A stretch of DNA of 64,000 nt from Pseudomonas svalbardensis (GTDB taxonomy: Bacteria; Pseudomonadota; Gammaproteobacteria; Pseudomonadales; Pseudomonadaceae). Below, one piece after another: positions 57,166-64,000 of the stretch (the stretch's first letter is position 1; every line of letters begins with the position of its first letter). Location of the stretch: NCBI RefSeq assembly GCF_030053115.1, contig NZ_CP125619.1, positions 6,296,062 to 6,360,061 of the forward strand, written 5' to 3'. The translations under genes were made by a program, and so were the position numbers. The notes under the pieces were generated by a model that saw only the letters and a program-made list of their open reading frames with translations, was not told the DNA's origin and did not search any database.

Positions 57166-59057
57166 GCGCTTTGCTCCAACTGACGGCCCGCGCCGCGTTT
57201 TTTCAAATGAATCATCAACAGCGAAATCGCTGCCGGCGTCACACCCGGGATACGCGACGCCTGGCCCAAGGTCTCTGGACGGGTCGCACCGAGCTTGCTC
57301 TGGATCTCTTTGGAGAGACCGGAAATGTTCGTGTAATCGATATCCACAGGCAGTTTTGTGTCTTCGCTGGCCCGCAGCCGTGCGATTTCATCCTGCTGGC
57401 GATCGATGTAACCGGCGTATTTGGTCTTGATTTCGACCTGCTCGGCGACTTGTGGATCTTCTGCGCCGCCACCGGTCACGGCGATCAGACCAGCGTAGTC
57501 GATTTCCGGACGGCTCAGCAGATTGAGCAAGTTGTATTCGTGGGTCAGCGGCGTGCCGAACTTCTCGGAAATCGCATCGCCTTGCTCGGTGCCTGGGCGA
57601 ACCCAGGTACTTTTCAGGCGTTGCTCTTCCAGCGTGATGCTTTCGCGTTTGGTGCAGAACGCAGCCCAACGCGCGTCATCCACCAGACCCAGTTCGCGAC
57701 CTTTTTCGGTCAAGCGCAGGTCGGCGTTGTCTTCGCGCAGGATCAGGCGGTATTCGGCGCGGGACGTGAACATCCGATACGGTTCCTGGGTACCCAGAGT
57801 AATCAGGTCGTCGACCAACACTCCGATGTACGCCTCGTCGCGACGCGGGCACCAGGCATCTTTGCCCTGAGCACGCAGTGCGGCGTTGGCCCCGGCCAGC
57901 AAACCCTGGGCGCCGGCTTCTTCGTAACCGGTGGTGCCATTGATTTGCCCGGCGAAGAACAGACCGGCGATGACTTTGGTTTCCAGGTTGTACTTCAGGT
58001 CACGCGGGTCGAAGTAGTCGTACTCGATGGCGTAACCCGGGCGAACGATGTGCGCGTTTTCCATGCCGCGGATCGATTGCACGATCTGCAGTTGCACGTC
58101 GAACGGCAGGGATGTGGATATCCCGTTCGGGTACAGCTCGTTGGTCGTCAGGCCTTCCGGTTCGATGAAGACCTGATGGCTTTCCTTGTCGGCAAAGCGA
58201 TGGATTTTGTCTTCGATCGACGGGCAGTAACGCGGGCCGATTCCTTCGATCACACCGGAATACATCGGCGAGCGATCAAGGTTGGCGGCAATGATTTCGT
58301 GAGTGCGGGCGTTGGTGTGGGTAATCCAGCAGCTGACCTGTTTCGGATGCTGCTCTTTGGAACCCATGAACGACATCACCGGGATCGGTGTATCACCGGC
58401 TTGCTCGGTCATTACCGAGAAATCCACAGTACGACCATCGATACGCGGTGGTGTGCCGGTTTTCAGGCGGCCAACGCGCAATGGCAATTCACGCAAACGG
58501 TGAGCCAGGGCGATAGACGGCGGGTCACCGGCACGGCCACCAGAAAAATTCTGCATTCCAATGTGGATAAGTCCACCGAGGAAGGTGCCAGTGGTCAACA
58601 CCACGGAGTCCGCGAAGAAACGCAGGCCCATTTGGGTGACAACACCGTGCACTTGTTCCTGCTCAACGATCAGGTCGTCGGCAGCCTGTTGAAATATCCA
58701 CAGGTTCGGCTGGTTTTCGAGGATTTCGCGGACAGCGGCCTTGTACAGAACCCGGTCAGCCTGAGCTCGGGTTGCCCGCACGGCCGGGCCTTTGCGGCTG
58801 TTCAACACGCGAAATTGAATACCACCCTTATCGGTGGCCATGGCCATCGCGCCGCCGAGGGCATCGATTTCCTTGACCAGATGGCTTTTGCCGATCCCAC
58901 CGATAGCGGGGTTGCAACTCATGGCACCGAGGGTTTCCACGTTATGCGTCAGCAACAGGGTTTTTGCACCCATGCGTGCTGAGGCCAGTGCTGCCTCGGT
59001 ACCGGCATGACCGCCGCCGATGACGATCACTTCAAAACGGGAAGGGAAATCCACCAC
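57162..59057 (-). CDS. mnmG: tRNA uridine-5-carboxymethylaminomethyl modification enzyme MnmG (GidA)
   Basis: 631 residues. FAD-binding [21 protein letters not shown], the GidA signatures [29 protein letters not shown] and [20 protein letters not shown], and the C-terminal MnmE-binding helical domain ending [11 protein letters not shown]. With MnmE it modifies the wobble uridine of several tRNAs. The 550-bp gap upstream holds DnaA-box-like sites. Confidence 0.98.
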   Translation of the reverse strand: MVDFPSRFEVIVIGGGHAGTEAALASARMGAKTLLLTHNVETLGAMSCNPAIGGIGKSHLVKEIDALGGAMAMATDKGGIQFRVLNSRKGPAVRATRAQADRVLYKAAVREILENQPNLWIFQQAADDLIVEQEQVHGVVTQMGLRFFADSVVLTTGTFLGGLIHIGMQNFSGGRAGDPPSIALAHRLRELPLRVGRLKTGTPPRIDGRTVDFSVMTEQAGDTPIPVMSFMGSKEQHPKQVSCWITHTNARTHEIIAANLDRSPMYSGVIEGIGPRYCPSIEDKIHRFADKESHQVFIEPEGLTTNELYPNGISTSLPFDVQLQIVQSIRGMENAHIVRPGYAIEYDYFDPRDLKYNLETKVIAGLFFAGQINGTTGYEEAGAQGLLAGANAALRAQGKDAWCPRRDEAYIGVLVDDLITLGTQEPYRMFTSRAEYRLILREDNADLRLTEKGRELGLVDDARWAAFCTKRESITLEEQRLKSTWVRPGTEQGDAISEKFGTPLTHEYNLLNLLSRPEIDYAGLIAVTGGGAEDPQVAEQVEIKTKYAGYIDRQQDEIARLRASEDTKLPVDIDYTNISGLSKEIQSKLGATRPETLGQASRIPGVTPAAISLLMIHLKKRGAGRQLEQSA

Positions 59058-59171
59058 GCACCTCGTGCCTGCTTCAGTTAGGTAATCAGGAATAGTTTGA
59101 GCTCAGGTTTTTGGACCTGGGCGGCAAGTATAGGGACTTCGCCCTTCCTAAAGAACCCTTTGCACAAAATT

Positions 59172-59470
59172 TAACCAGCTGTGGAGAAGTCGCGGTTATA
59201 GAAATTAAAAAGAGAGAAATTTATTAAATCTTTGTTTTTATGTTTATTTCTACTGAGCCACCTTTCTGTGGATAGATCTCTACAGGCCTTTATTTTCAAT
59301 ATGTACAGAGATTCAAAACCCTGTGGTCATGTACCAATGAGGCCCTTGGATAACCGGTTTAAGCCTGTGGATGAAAGGGGTGTTTATCCACAGGGGCGGT
59401 TATCTTCAGTTTTGAGGCCCTGTTATCAACTGCCCTTAGTGGCAGTTATTCACAGGGCTTAATCCACAGA
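59172..59470. other. AT-rich gap with several DnaA-box-like sequences between mnmG and mnmE
   Basis: The gap 59058-59604 has no gene. It has an AT-rich stretch at 59190-59250 and box-like 9-mers: TGTGGATAG (59267), TGTGGATGA (59366), TTATCCACA (59384, perfect) and TTATTCACA (59446). It resembles a secondary DnaA-binding region near gidA/mnmG; whether it is active is unknown. Confidence 0.55.
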
Positions 59471-59563
59471 AAACTGCTGAATAAGCAAATCCAGGGCACA
59501 GAAAATCCGCTCAAGCAGAAAGAATCTGCTCAGCACTGGAAGAGAATTCAAAAAAAGGAGGGA

Positions 59564-59590
59564 ACAGACAGGCACGAATGGCCTGTCTGT
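59564..59590 (-). terminator. terminator of mnmE
   Basis: ACAGACAGGC and GCCTGTCTGT form a 10-bp stem 14 bp after the mnmE stop; on the minus strand a run of seven T follows after a short spacer. Confidence 0.7.
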
Positions 59591-59604
59591 GGACAACGGG
59601 AAGA

Positions 59605-60975
59605 TTATTTACCGATACAGAAGCTGGAAAAGATTCGTCCCAGCAGGTCATCGGAGCTGAATGCACCAGTGATTTCACCCAAAGCGTGTTGGGCTTGTCG
59701 CAAATCCTCGGCTAACAGTTCACCGGCACCCGCCAGGGTCAGCTGTGCACGGCCGTGCTCAAGGGAAGCACTGGCGTGACGCAACGCTTCAAGGTGACGC
59801 CTGCGAGCACTGAAGCTGCTTTCCGAGGTCTGTTCGTAGCCCATGCAGGCCTTGAGGTGGTCGCGCAGCAATTCCAGCCCTTCACCTGCAGATTTGGCGC
59901 TCAGGCTGATGGTGACGTGGCCATCCTCGCTGACTTCCAGGGCAATGGCTTCGCCAGTGAGGTCTGCCTTGTTACGGATCAGCGTGACTTTCGCCGGATC
60001 GGGACGGATTTCCAGAAATTCAGGCCATAACGCGAACGGATCAAGTGCCTCAGGAGCCGTAGCATCGACTACCAACAGGACTCGATCAGCCTCGCCGATT
60101 GCTTTCAGCGCCCGTTCGACACCGATTTTTTCTACCTGGTCGTCGGTATCTCGCAGACCAGCGGTGTCGACCACGTGCAGCGGCATACCATCGATGTGGA
60201 TATGTTCACGAAGAATGTCCCGGGTGGTGCCGGCGATCTCGGTGACGATCGCGGCTTCACGACCGGCCAGTGCATTCAACAGGCTGGATTTACCGGCATT
60301 CGGCCGACCGGCGATCACCACGGTCATCCCGTCACGCAGCAAGGCACCCTGCCCGGCTTCCCGTAGCACGGTGGATAACTCGTCACGCACTTTGTCGAGC
60401 ATGCTCAGTACGTGACCATCGGCGAGGAAGTCGATTTCTTCTTCAGGGAAGTCGATCGCCGCTTCGACATAGATGCGCAGGCCAATCAATTGCTCGGTAA
60501 GGTTATGCACACGCTCGGAGAATGCGCCCTGCAAGGAACGCAGGGCATTTCGTGCAGCCTGTGCAGAACTCGCCTCGATCAAGTCGGCAATCGCCTCGGC
60601 CTGAGCCAGGTCGAGTTTGTCATTAAGGAACGCGCGCTCACTGAATTCACCCGGCCGGGCCAACCGACAGCCCAGTTCCAGGCAACGCTTGAGCAGCATA
60701 TCCAGAACTATCGGACCGCCGTGGCCCTGGAGTTCCAGCACATCTTCACCGGTGAATGAGTTCGGGCCCGGAAAATACAGGGCGATGCCTTGATCCAGCA
60801 CCTCATCGTTTTCACTGAGGAACGGGCCGTAGTGGGCGAATCGCGGCTTGAGTTCACGACCGCTGAAGGCCCTGGCCGCAACACTCGCCAGCGGCCCGGA
60901 AATACGGACGATGCCCACACCGCCGCGACCTTGAGCGGTGGCGACGGCGGCGATGGTTTCACGAGGAACGCTCAT
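59605..60975 (-). CDS. mnmE: tRNA modification GTPase MnmE (TrmE)
   Basis: 456 residues. N-terminal folate-binding part ([22 protein letters not shown]), a helical domain, the G domain with [26 protein letters not shown] and NKADL, and the C-terminal CIGK with the essential Cys (FCIGK). Partner of MnmG in wobble-uridine modification. Confidence 0.98.
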   Translation of the reverse strand: MSVPRETIAAVATAQGRGGVGIVRISGPLASVAARAFSGRELKPRFAHYGPFLSENDEVLDQGIALYFPGPNSFTGEDVLELQGHGGPIVLDMLLKRCLELGCRLARPGEFSERAFLNDKLDLAQAEAIADLIEASSAQAARNALRSLQGAFSERVHNLTEQLIGLRIYVEAAIDFPEEEIDFLADGHVLSMLDKVRDELSTVLREAGQGALLRDGMTVVIAGRPNAGKSSLLNALAGREAAIVTEIAGTTRDILREHIHIDGMPLHVVDTAGLRDTDDQVEKIGVERALKAIGEADRVLLVVDATAPEALDPFALWPEFLEIRPDPAKVTLIRNKADLTGEAIALEVSEDGHVTISLSAKSAGEGLELLRDHLKACMGYEQTSESSFSARRRHLEALRHASASLEHGRAQLTLAGAGELLAEDLRQAQHALGEITGAFSSDDLLGRIFSSFCIGK

Positions 60976-61007
60976 AAGCCGTTATCCAGACAAAAGTGAC
61001 AGATAGC

Positions 61008-61032
61008 AAAACGCCCCACTAGGGGGCGTTTT
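61008..61032 (-). terminator. terminator of the rpmH-rnpA-yidD-yidC operon
   Basis: AAAACGCCCC pairs with GGGGCGTTTT, loop ACTAG; T-tract on both strands. Lies 22 bp after the yidC stop. Confidence 0.9.
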
Positions 61033-61054
61033 GAGTGGTTATTCACAGTGTAAA

Positions 61055-62740
61055 TCAGGCAGCTGCTTTAGTAGCCGCTTCGACTTTACGAGTGATGTAC
61101 CACTGTTGGGCGATCGACAGGCAGTTGTTCACTACCCAATACAGCACCAGACCCGCCGGGAACCACAGGAAGAAGAAGGTGAAGATGATTGGCATCAGCT
61201 TCATCACCTTGGCCTGCATCGGATCTGGAGGTGTCGGGTTCAACTGCTGCTGGATGAACATGGTTGCACCCATGATGATCGGCAGAATGAAAAACGGATC
61301 CTTGATCGACAGGTCAGTAATCCACAGCATGAACGGCGCTTGGCGCATTTCAACGCTTTCCAGCAGAACCCAGTACAGCGAAAGGAAAACCGGCATCTGC
61401 ACGAGGATTGGCAAGCAACCACCCAGCGGATTGATCTTCTCCTTCTTGTACAGCTCCATCATGGCTTGCGACATTTTCTGCCGGTCGTCGCCATGTTGCT
61501 CTTTCAGCGCGGCCAGTTTCGGTGCCACTGCACGCATGCGGGCCATGGATTTGTAGCTGGCTGCCGACAGCGGGAAGAAGATCCCTTTGATCAGCATGGT
61601 CAGGAAGATGATTGACCAGCCCCAGTTGCCGATCAGCGCGTGGATATGTTGCAGCAGCCAGAAAATTGGCTGGGCAATGAACCACAGAATGCCGTAGTCG
61701 ACGGTCAGTTCCAGACCTGGGGACAACTCTTTCAGCACAGCCTGGCTTTTCGGACCGGCGTATAGAACGGCGCTGGTCTCGGCTTTTGCACCTGGCGCAA
61801 CAGTCATTGCCGGTGCGGTGTAGCCGATGATGTAGTTGCCTTTGCTGTCTTTACGAGTCTGGACGAGGTTGTTTTCGCCTTTCGCCGGAATCCACGCGGT
61901 CACGAAGTAGTGCTGCAACCAAGCAACCCAACCACCGGTGACGGTTTCTTTCAGCTGAGCCTTGTCCATGTCGCTCATCGACACTTTCTTGTACGGCTCG
62001 TTACTTGTCCACAGGGCGGCGCCCAGGTAAGTCGCGGTGCCGGTGGCCGTGCTGGAAGAAGGATCGGAGCTGGCGTCACGCTTCAACTGCGCAAACATTG
62101 CACCGGACCAGGGCTGAGCGCTCTGGTTATCGATCAGGTAGGAAACGGTTACGTCATACAGGCCACGTTTCACGGTGAAACGCTTGATGTAGTTGACGCC
62201 GTCCTTGCTGAACTTCAGGTCTGCGACCAATTGGTCCTGACCGTCAGCCAGTTGGTAAATCTTCTTCTCCGAGGAGTAAACCGGACGGCCGGCAGGACTG
62301 GCGTCCGGACCGTTGGTGCCGATCAGACCGCTCTGGGCCAGATAAGTCCGCTCGTTGCCGTTATCGAACAACTGGAATGGAATTTCCGGATGGTCCTGGC
62401 GACGTGGATACAGCGGCAGCGTCAACTGCGCAACATCACCACCTTGTGGATCGATTGCCAGGTTGAGCACATCCGTTTTGATCTGGATGAGGTCTTTGCT
62501 TGCAGCTACTGGTGTTTCAGCAGGTGCAGTTGCACTGGTATCGCTTACGGCGCGTGGAATGTCGTCACTGACAGAAGCATTATTGCCAGTCGCCGTATCC
62601 GGTAGGCCCGGTGCGGTAGTACTGGAAGCAACATTCTGAGTCGGCAGGGCAGCCTGGCCATAGTCCTGGTTCCATTTAAGAACCATAACGTAGGACACGA
62701 TTGCCAGGGCGACGATCAGGATCGTGCGTTTGATATCCAT
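61055..62740 (-). CDS. yidC: membrane protein insertase YidC
   Basis: 561 residues. N-terminal TM (ILIVALAIVSYVMVLKWNQ), a large periplasmic domain (~60-350), and the conserved C-terminal insertase core (WGWSIIFLTMLIKGIFFPLSAASYKSMARMRAVAPKLAALKE... NPLGGCLPILVQMPVFLSLYWVLLESVEMR). Inserts membrane proteins with or without SecYEG, including Fo subunits encoded nearby. It follows yidD by 2 bp. Confidence 0.98.
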   Translation of the reverse strand: MDIKRTILIVALAIVSYVMVLKWNQDYGQAALPTQNVASSTTAPGLPDTATGNNASVSDDIPRAVSDTSATAPAETPVAASKDLIQIKTDVLNLAIDPQGGDVAQLTLPLYPRRQDHPEIPFQLFDNGNERTYLAQSGLIGTNGPDASPAGRPVYSSEKKIYQLADGQDQLVADLKFSKDGVNYIKRFTVKRGLYDVTVSYLIDNQSAQPWSGAMFAQLKRDASSDPSSSTATGTATYLGAALWTSNEPYKKVSMSDMDKAQLKETVTGGWVAWLQHYFVTAWIPAKGENNLVQTRKDSKGNYIIGYTAPAMTVAPGAKAETSAVLYAGPKSQAVLKELSPGLELTVDYGILWFIAQPIFWLLQHIHALIGNWGWSIIFLTMLIKGIFFPLSAASYKSMARMRAVAPKLAALKEQHGDDRQKMSQAMMELYKKEKINPLGGCLPILVQMPVFLSLYWVLLESVEMRQAPFMLWITDLSIKDPFFILPIIMGATMFIQQQLNPTPPDPMQAKVMKLMPIIFTFFFLWFPAGLVLYWVVNNCLSIAQQWYITRKVEAATKAAA

Positions 62741-62742
62741 GA

Positions 62743-62988
62743 TTACTCGGCCATCGAAGAAGAACGGGAGGTAGGGATAGATGGAACCGGGTCATAACCA
62801 CCGGGATTCCACGGATGACAGCGACCTAAACGACGAAAGGCCAGCCAGCCACCGCGCAGAAGGCCATGATTTTCTATGGCTTCATACGCGTAGCAGGAAC
62901 AACTGGGGTAGAAACGACAGTGACTGGCCATCAGAGGACTAATGGCATAGCGATAAAACTGGATCGGAACGAGTGCCAGTTTACGCAT
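62743..62988 (-). CDS. yidD: membrane protein insertion efficiency factor YidD
   Basis: 81 residues with the family core [58 protein letters not shown], including the three conserved Cys. Assists YidC. Its start overlaps the rnpA end by 8 bp. Confidence 0.95.
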   Translation of the reverse strand: MRKLALVPIQFYRYAISPLMASHCRFYPSCSCYAYEAIENHGLLRGGWLAFRRLGRCHPWNPGGYDPVPSIPTSRSSSMAE

Positions 62989-63382
62989 CGGGACTGTCTA
63001 CCCCTACAGTTTCGGTTTTGACTGCTGGTACCGGCGTGCTACGTGCCAGACGCTTCCAGAGTTTGCCGAAATGCTGAATCAATTCGGGGTTTTCTACGTC
63101 ACCCAAACCTTTGCGCGCGACGATAACGATGTCCCAGCCGGCCAGTGAGTCCTGGTTCAGACGGAACGATTCGCGCATCAGACGTTTGAGGCGATTGCGC
63201 TCGACGGAGAGCTTTACGCTCTTTTTCCCGATAACCAGCCCGAGACGGGGGTGATCGAGATCGTTGTTGCGCGCAAGGAGCAGGAGATTTTTCCCCGGAA
63301 CCTTGCCGGTAGGGGAGTCAAAGACTGCCTTGAAATGCCGGGGAGTAAGCAGACGCTTTTCCCGACTGAAGTCCTGACTCAC
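62981..63382 (-). CDS. rnpA: ribonuclease P protein component
   Basis: 133 residues from GTG 63382 ([23 protein letters not shown]); the frame is open up to 63478 but that part covers rpmH. RNase P signature [27 protein letters not shown]. The GGAGG sequence runs into the GTG, an unusually close spacing, so translation may depend on rpmH. Pairs with the RNase P RNA to mature tRNAs. Confidence 0.93.
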   Translation of the reverse strand: MSQDFSREKRLLTPRHFKAVFDSPTGKVPGKNLLLLARNNDLDHPRLGLVIGKKSVKLSVERNRLKRLMRESFRLNQDSLAGWDIVIVARKGLGDVENPELIQHFGKLWKRLARSTPVPAVKTETVGVDSPDA

Positions 63383-63398
63383 CTCCAGTGCCGGATTA

Positions 63399-63533
63399 TC
63401 AAACTGCCAGACGCGCACGACCTTTGGCGCGACGACGCGACAGGACGGCACGACCGTTTTTGGTAGCCATGCGAGCACGGAAACCGTGGGTACGAGCGCG
63501 TTTGATAGTGCTTGGTTGGAAAGTACGTTTCAT
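63399..63533 (-). CDS. rpmH: 50S ribosomal protein L34
   Basis: 44 residues: [20 protein letters not shown] then [20 protein letters not shown] and a short end. Very basic and highly conserved. It ends 16 bp before the rnpA start, the usual rpmH-rnpA operon beside oriC. Confidence 0.97.
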   Translation of the reverse strand: MKRTFQPSTIKRARTHGFRARMATKNGRAVLSRRRAKGRARLAV

Positions 63534-63639
63534 TGTCGTGTTACCTGGTTCGTCCACAACGGGCCGGAATGGCCCCCGTTTTAAGAGACCGGGGATTCTA
63601 GAGAAAGCAAGCCTCTAGGTCAATTTCCAACCAGCGTTT

Positions 63640-64000
63640 CCTTATAAATAGATCTCCAGACGTTTTTCCTGCCGAGCTCCTTCGCTAGATATAGAAATTA
63701 AGAAGGAAAGTATTTAAAGCTTTTCTGTAAAGCTTATAAAAGCTAGGGACACGATCATCTGTGGATAACTGCCATCAGCCCTTTAAAGTCATGATGTACA
63801 GAGAATGACAACTACGGTGGAAAACGGTGGTAACCCTGTGCTGCGCTGTCGGATAAGCTGTGTGTGAAAGAGGTACTTATCCACAGGGCGGTTATCCACC
63901 GAGTTTCCCCCCCACTTGTACAACGACCTTAGACCCGGTTATCCACAGAGCTTATGCACAGACCGCTGGTCGTCTTTTTTTCGTATAAATCGCTGATTCT
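63640..64000. other. left part of oriC: AT-rich stretch and DnaA boxes
   Basis: The region upstream of rpmH, where Pseudomonas oriC lies before dnaA. AT-rich stretch at about 63640-63745; perfect boxes TGTGGATAA (63760, minus sense), TTATCCACA (63877 and 63939), and near-boxes TTATCCACC (63892) and TTATGCACA (63952). dnaA itself is outside the window. The segment 63534-63639 holds the rpmH leader and promoter region with no gene. Confidence 0.8.

Overview
The window is a piece of a Pseudomonas chromosome, most likely of the P. fluorescens group. The evidence is the gene order at the right end (rpmH-rnpA-yidD-yidC-mnmE-mnmG-rsmG-parA-parB-atpIBEFHAGDC-glmU-glmR-glmS, beside oriC), DnaA boxes of the TTATCCACA type, fluorescens-like REP sequences (for example at 3466-3541 and 45965-46030), and protein sequences typical of the genus.

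Layout. (1) 1-12074 is ordinary chromosome: a partial HflK-like SPFH protein, a dihydrolipoyl dehydrogenase, an Lrp regulator divergent from a LysE exporter, a TPR-like exported protein with a DUF3142 lipoprotein, a three-domain flavin/iron-sulfur oxidoreductase, a glutathione S-transferase and a LysR regulator. (2) 12081-43219 is a 31.1 kb insertion at attTn7, just downstream of glmS. It is bounded by a 6-bp direct repeat (AATGTT at 12075-12080 and 43220-43225), has short repeats at both ends arranged as in Tn7 (spaced at the left, tandem at the right), and separates glmS from what looks like its own terminator (12046-12074). I find no tns transposition gene in it. (3) 43245-64000 is the conserved glmS to oriC block, all on the minus strand.

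Cargo. The element is a metal-resistance island. Copper genes: cusCBA plus cusF (RND efflux from the periplasm), copC/copD, the copRS two-component system, two PtrA-like small proteins, a cupredoxin, a DUF2933 protein, a YHS-type copper P-type ATPase, a CopZ-like chaperone, a DUF305 protein, and copA (multicopper oxidase)/copB with a His-rich cytochrome c and a DUF411 protein. At least six copies of a motif close to CTGACAGAAATGTAAT lie upstream of these units and probably form the CopR regulon. A second block concerns nickel/cobalt: dmeR-dmeF, an NreB-like MFS exporter, an NreA-like CsoR-family sensor with a TraX-family gene, a HupE/UreJ protein and a 'transmembrane anchor' protein. Three G-tract inverted repeats sit in front of these genes.

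Signs of decay and assembly in the island: an IS66 element with an 8-bp target duplication that cut the tail of dmeF and supplies its new stop codon, a gene with an in-frame amber codon, an N-terminally deleted CsoR/FrmR remnant, a frameshifted flgB 5' fragment, and a lone Xre/MbcA/ParS-type antitoxin at the left edge. All functions are read from sequence patterns; no database search was run.
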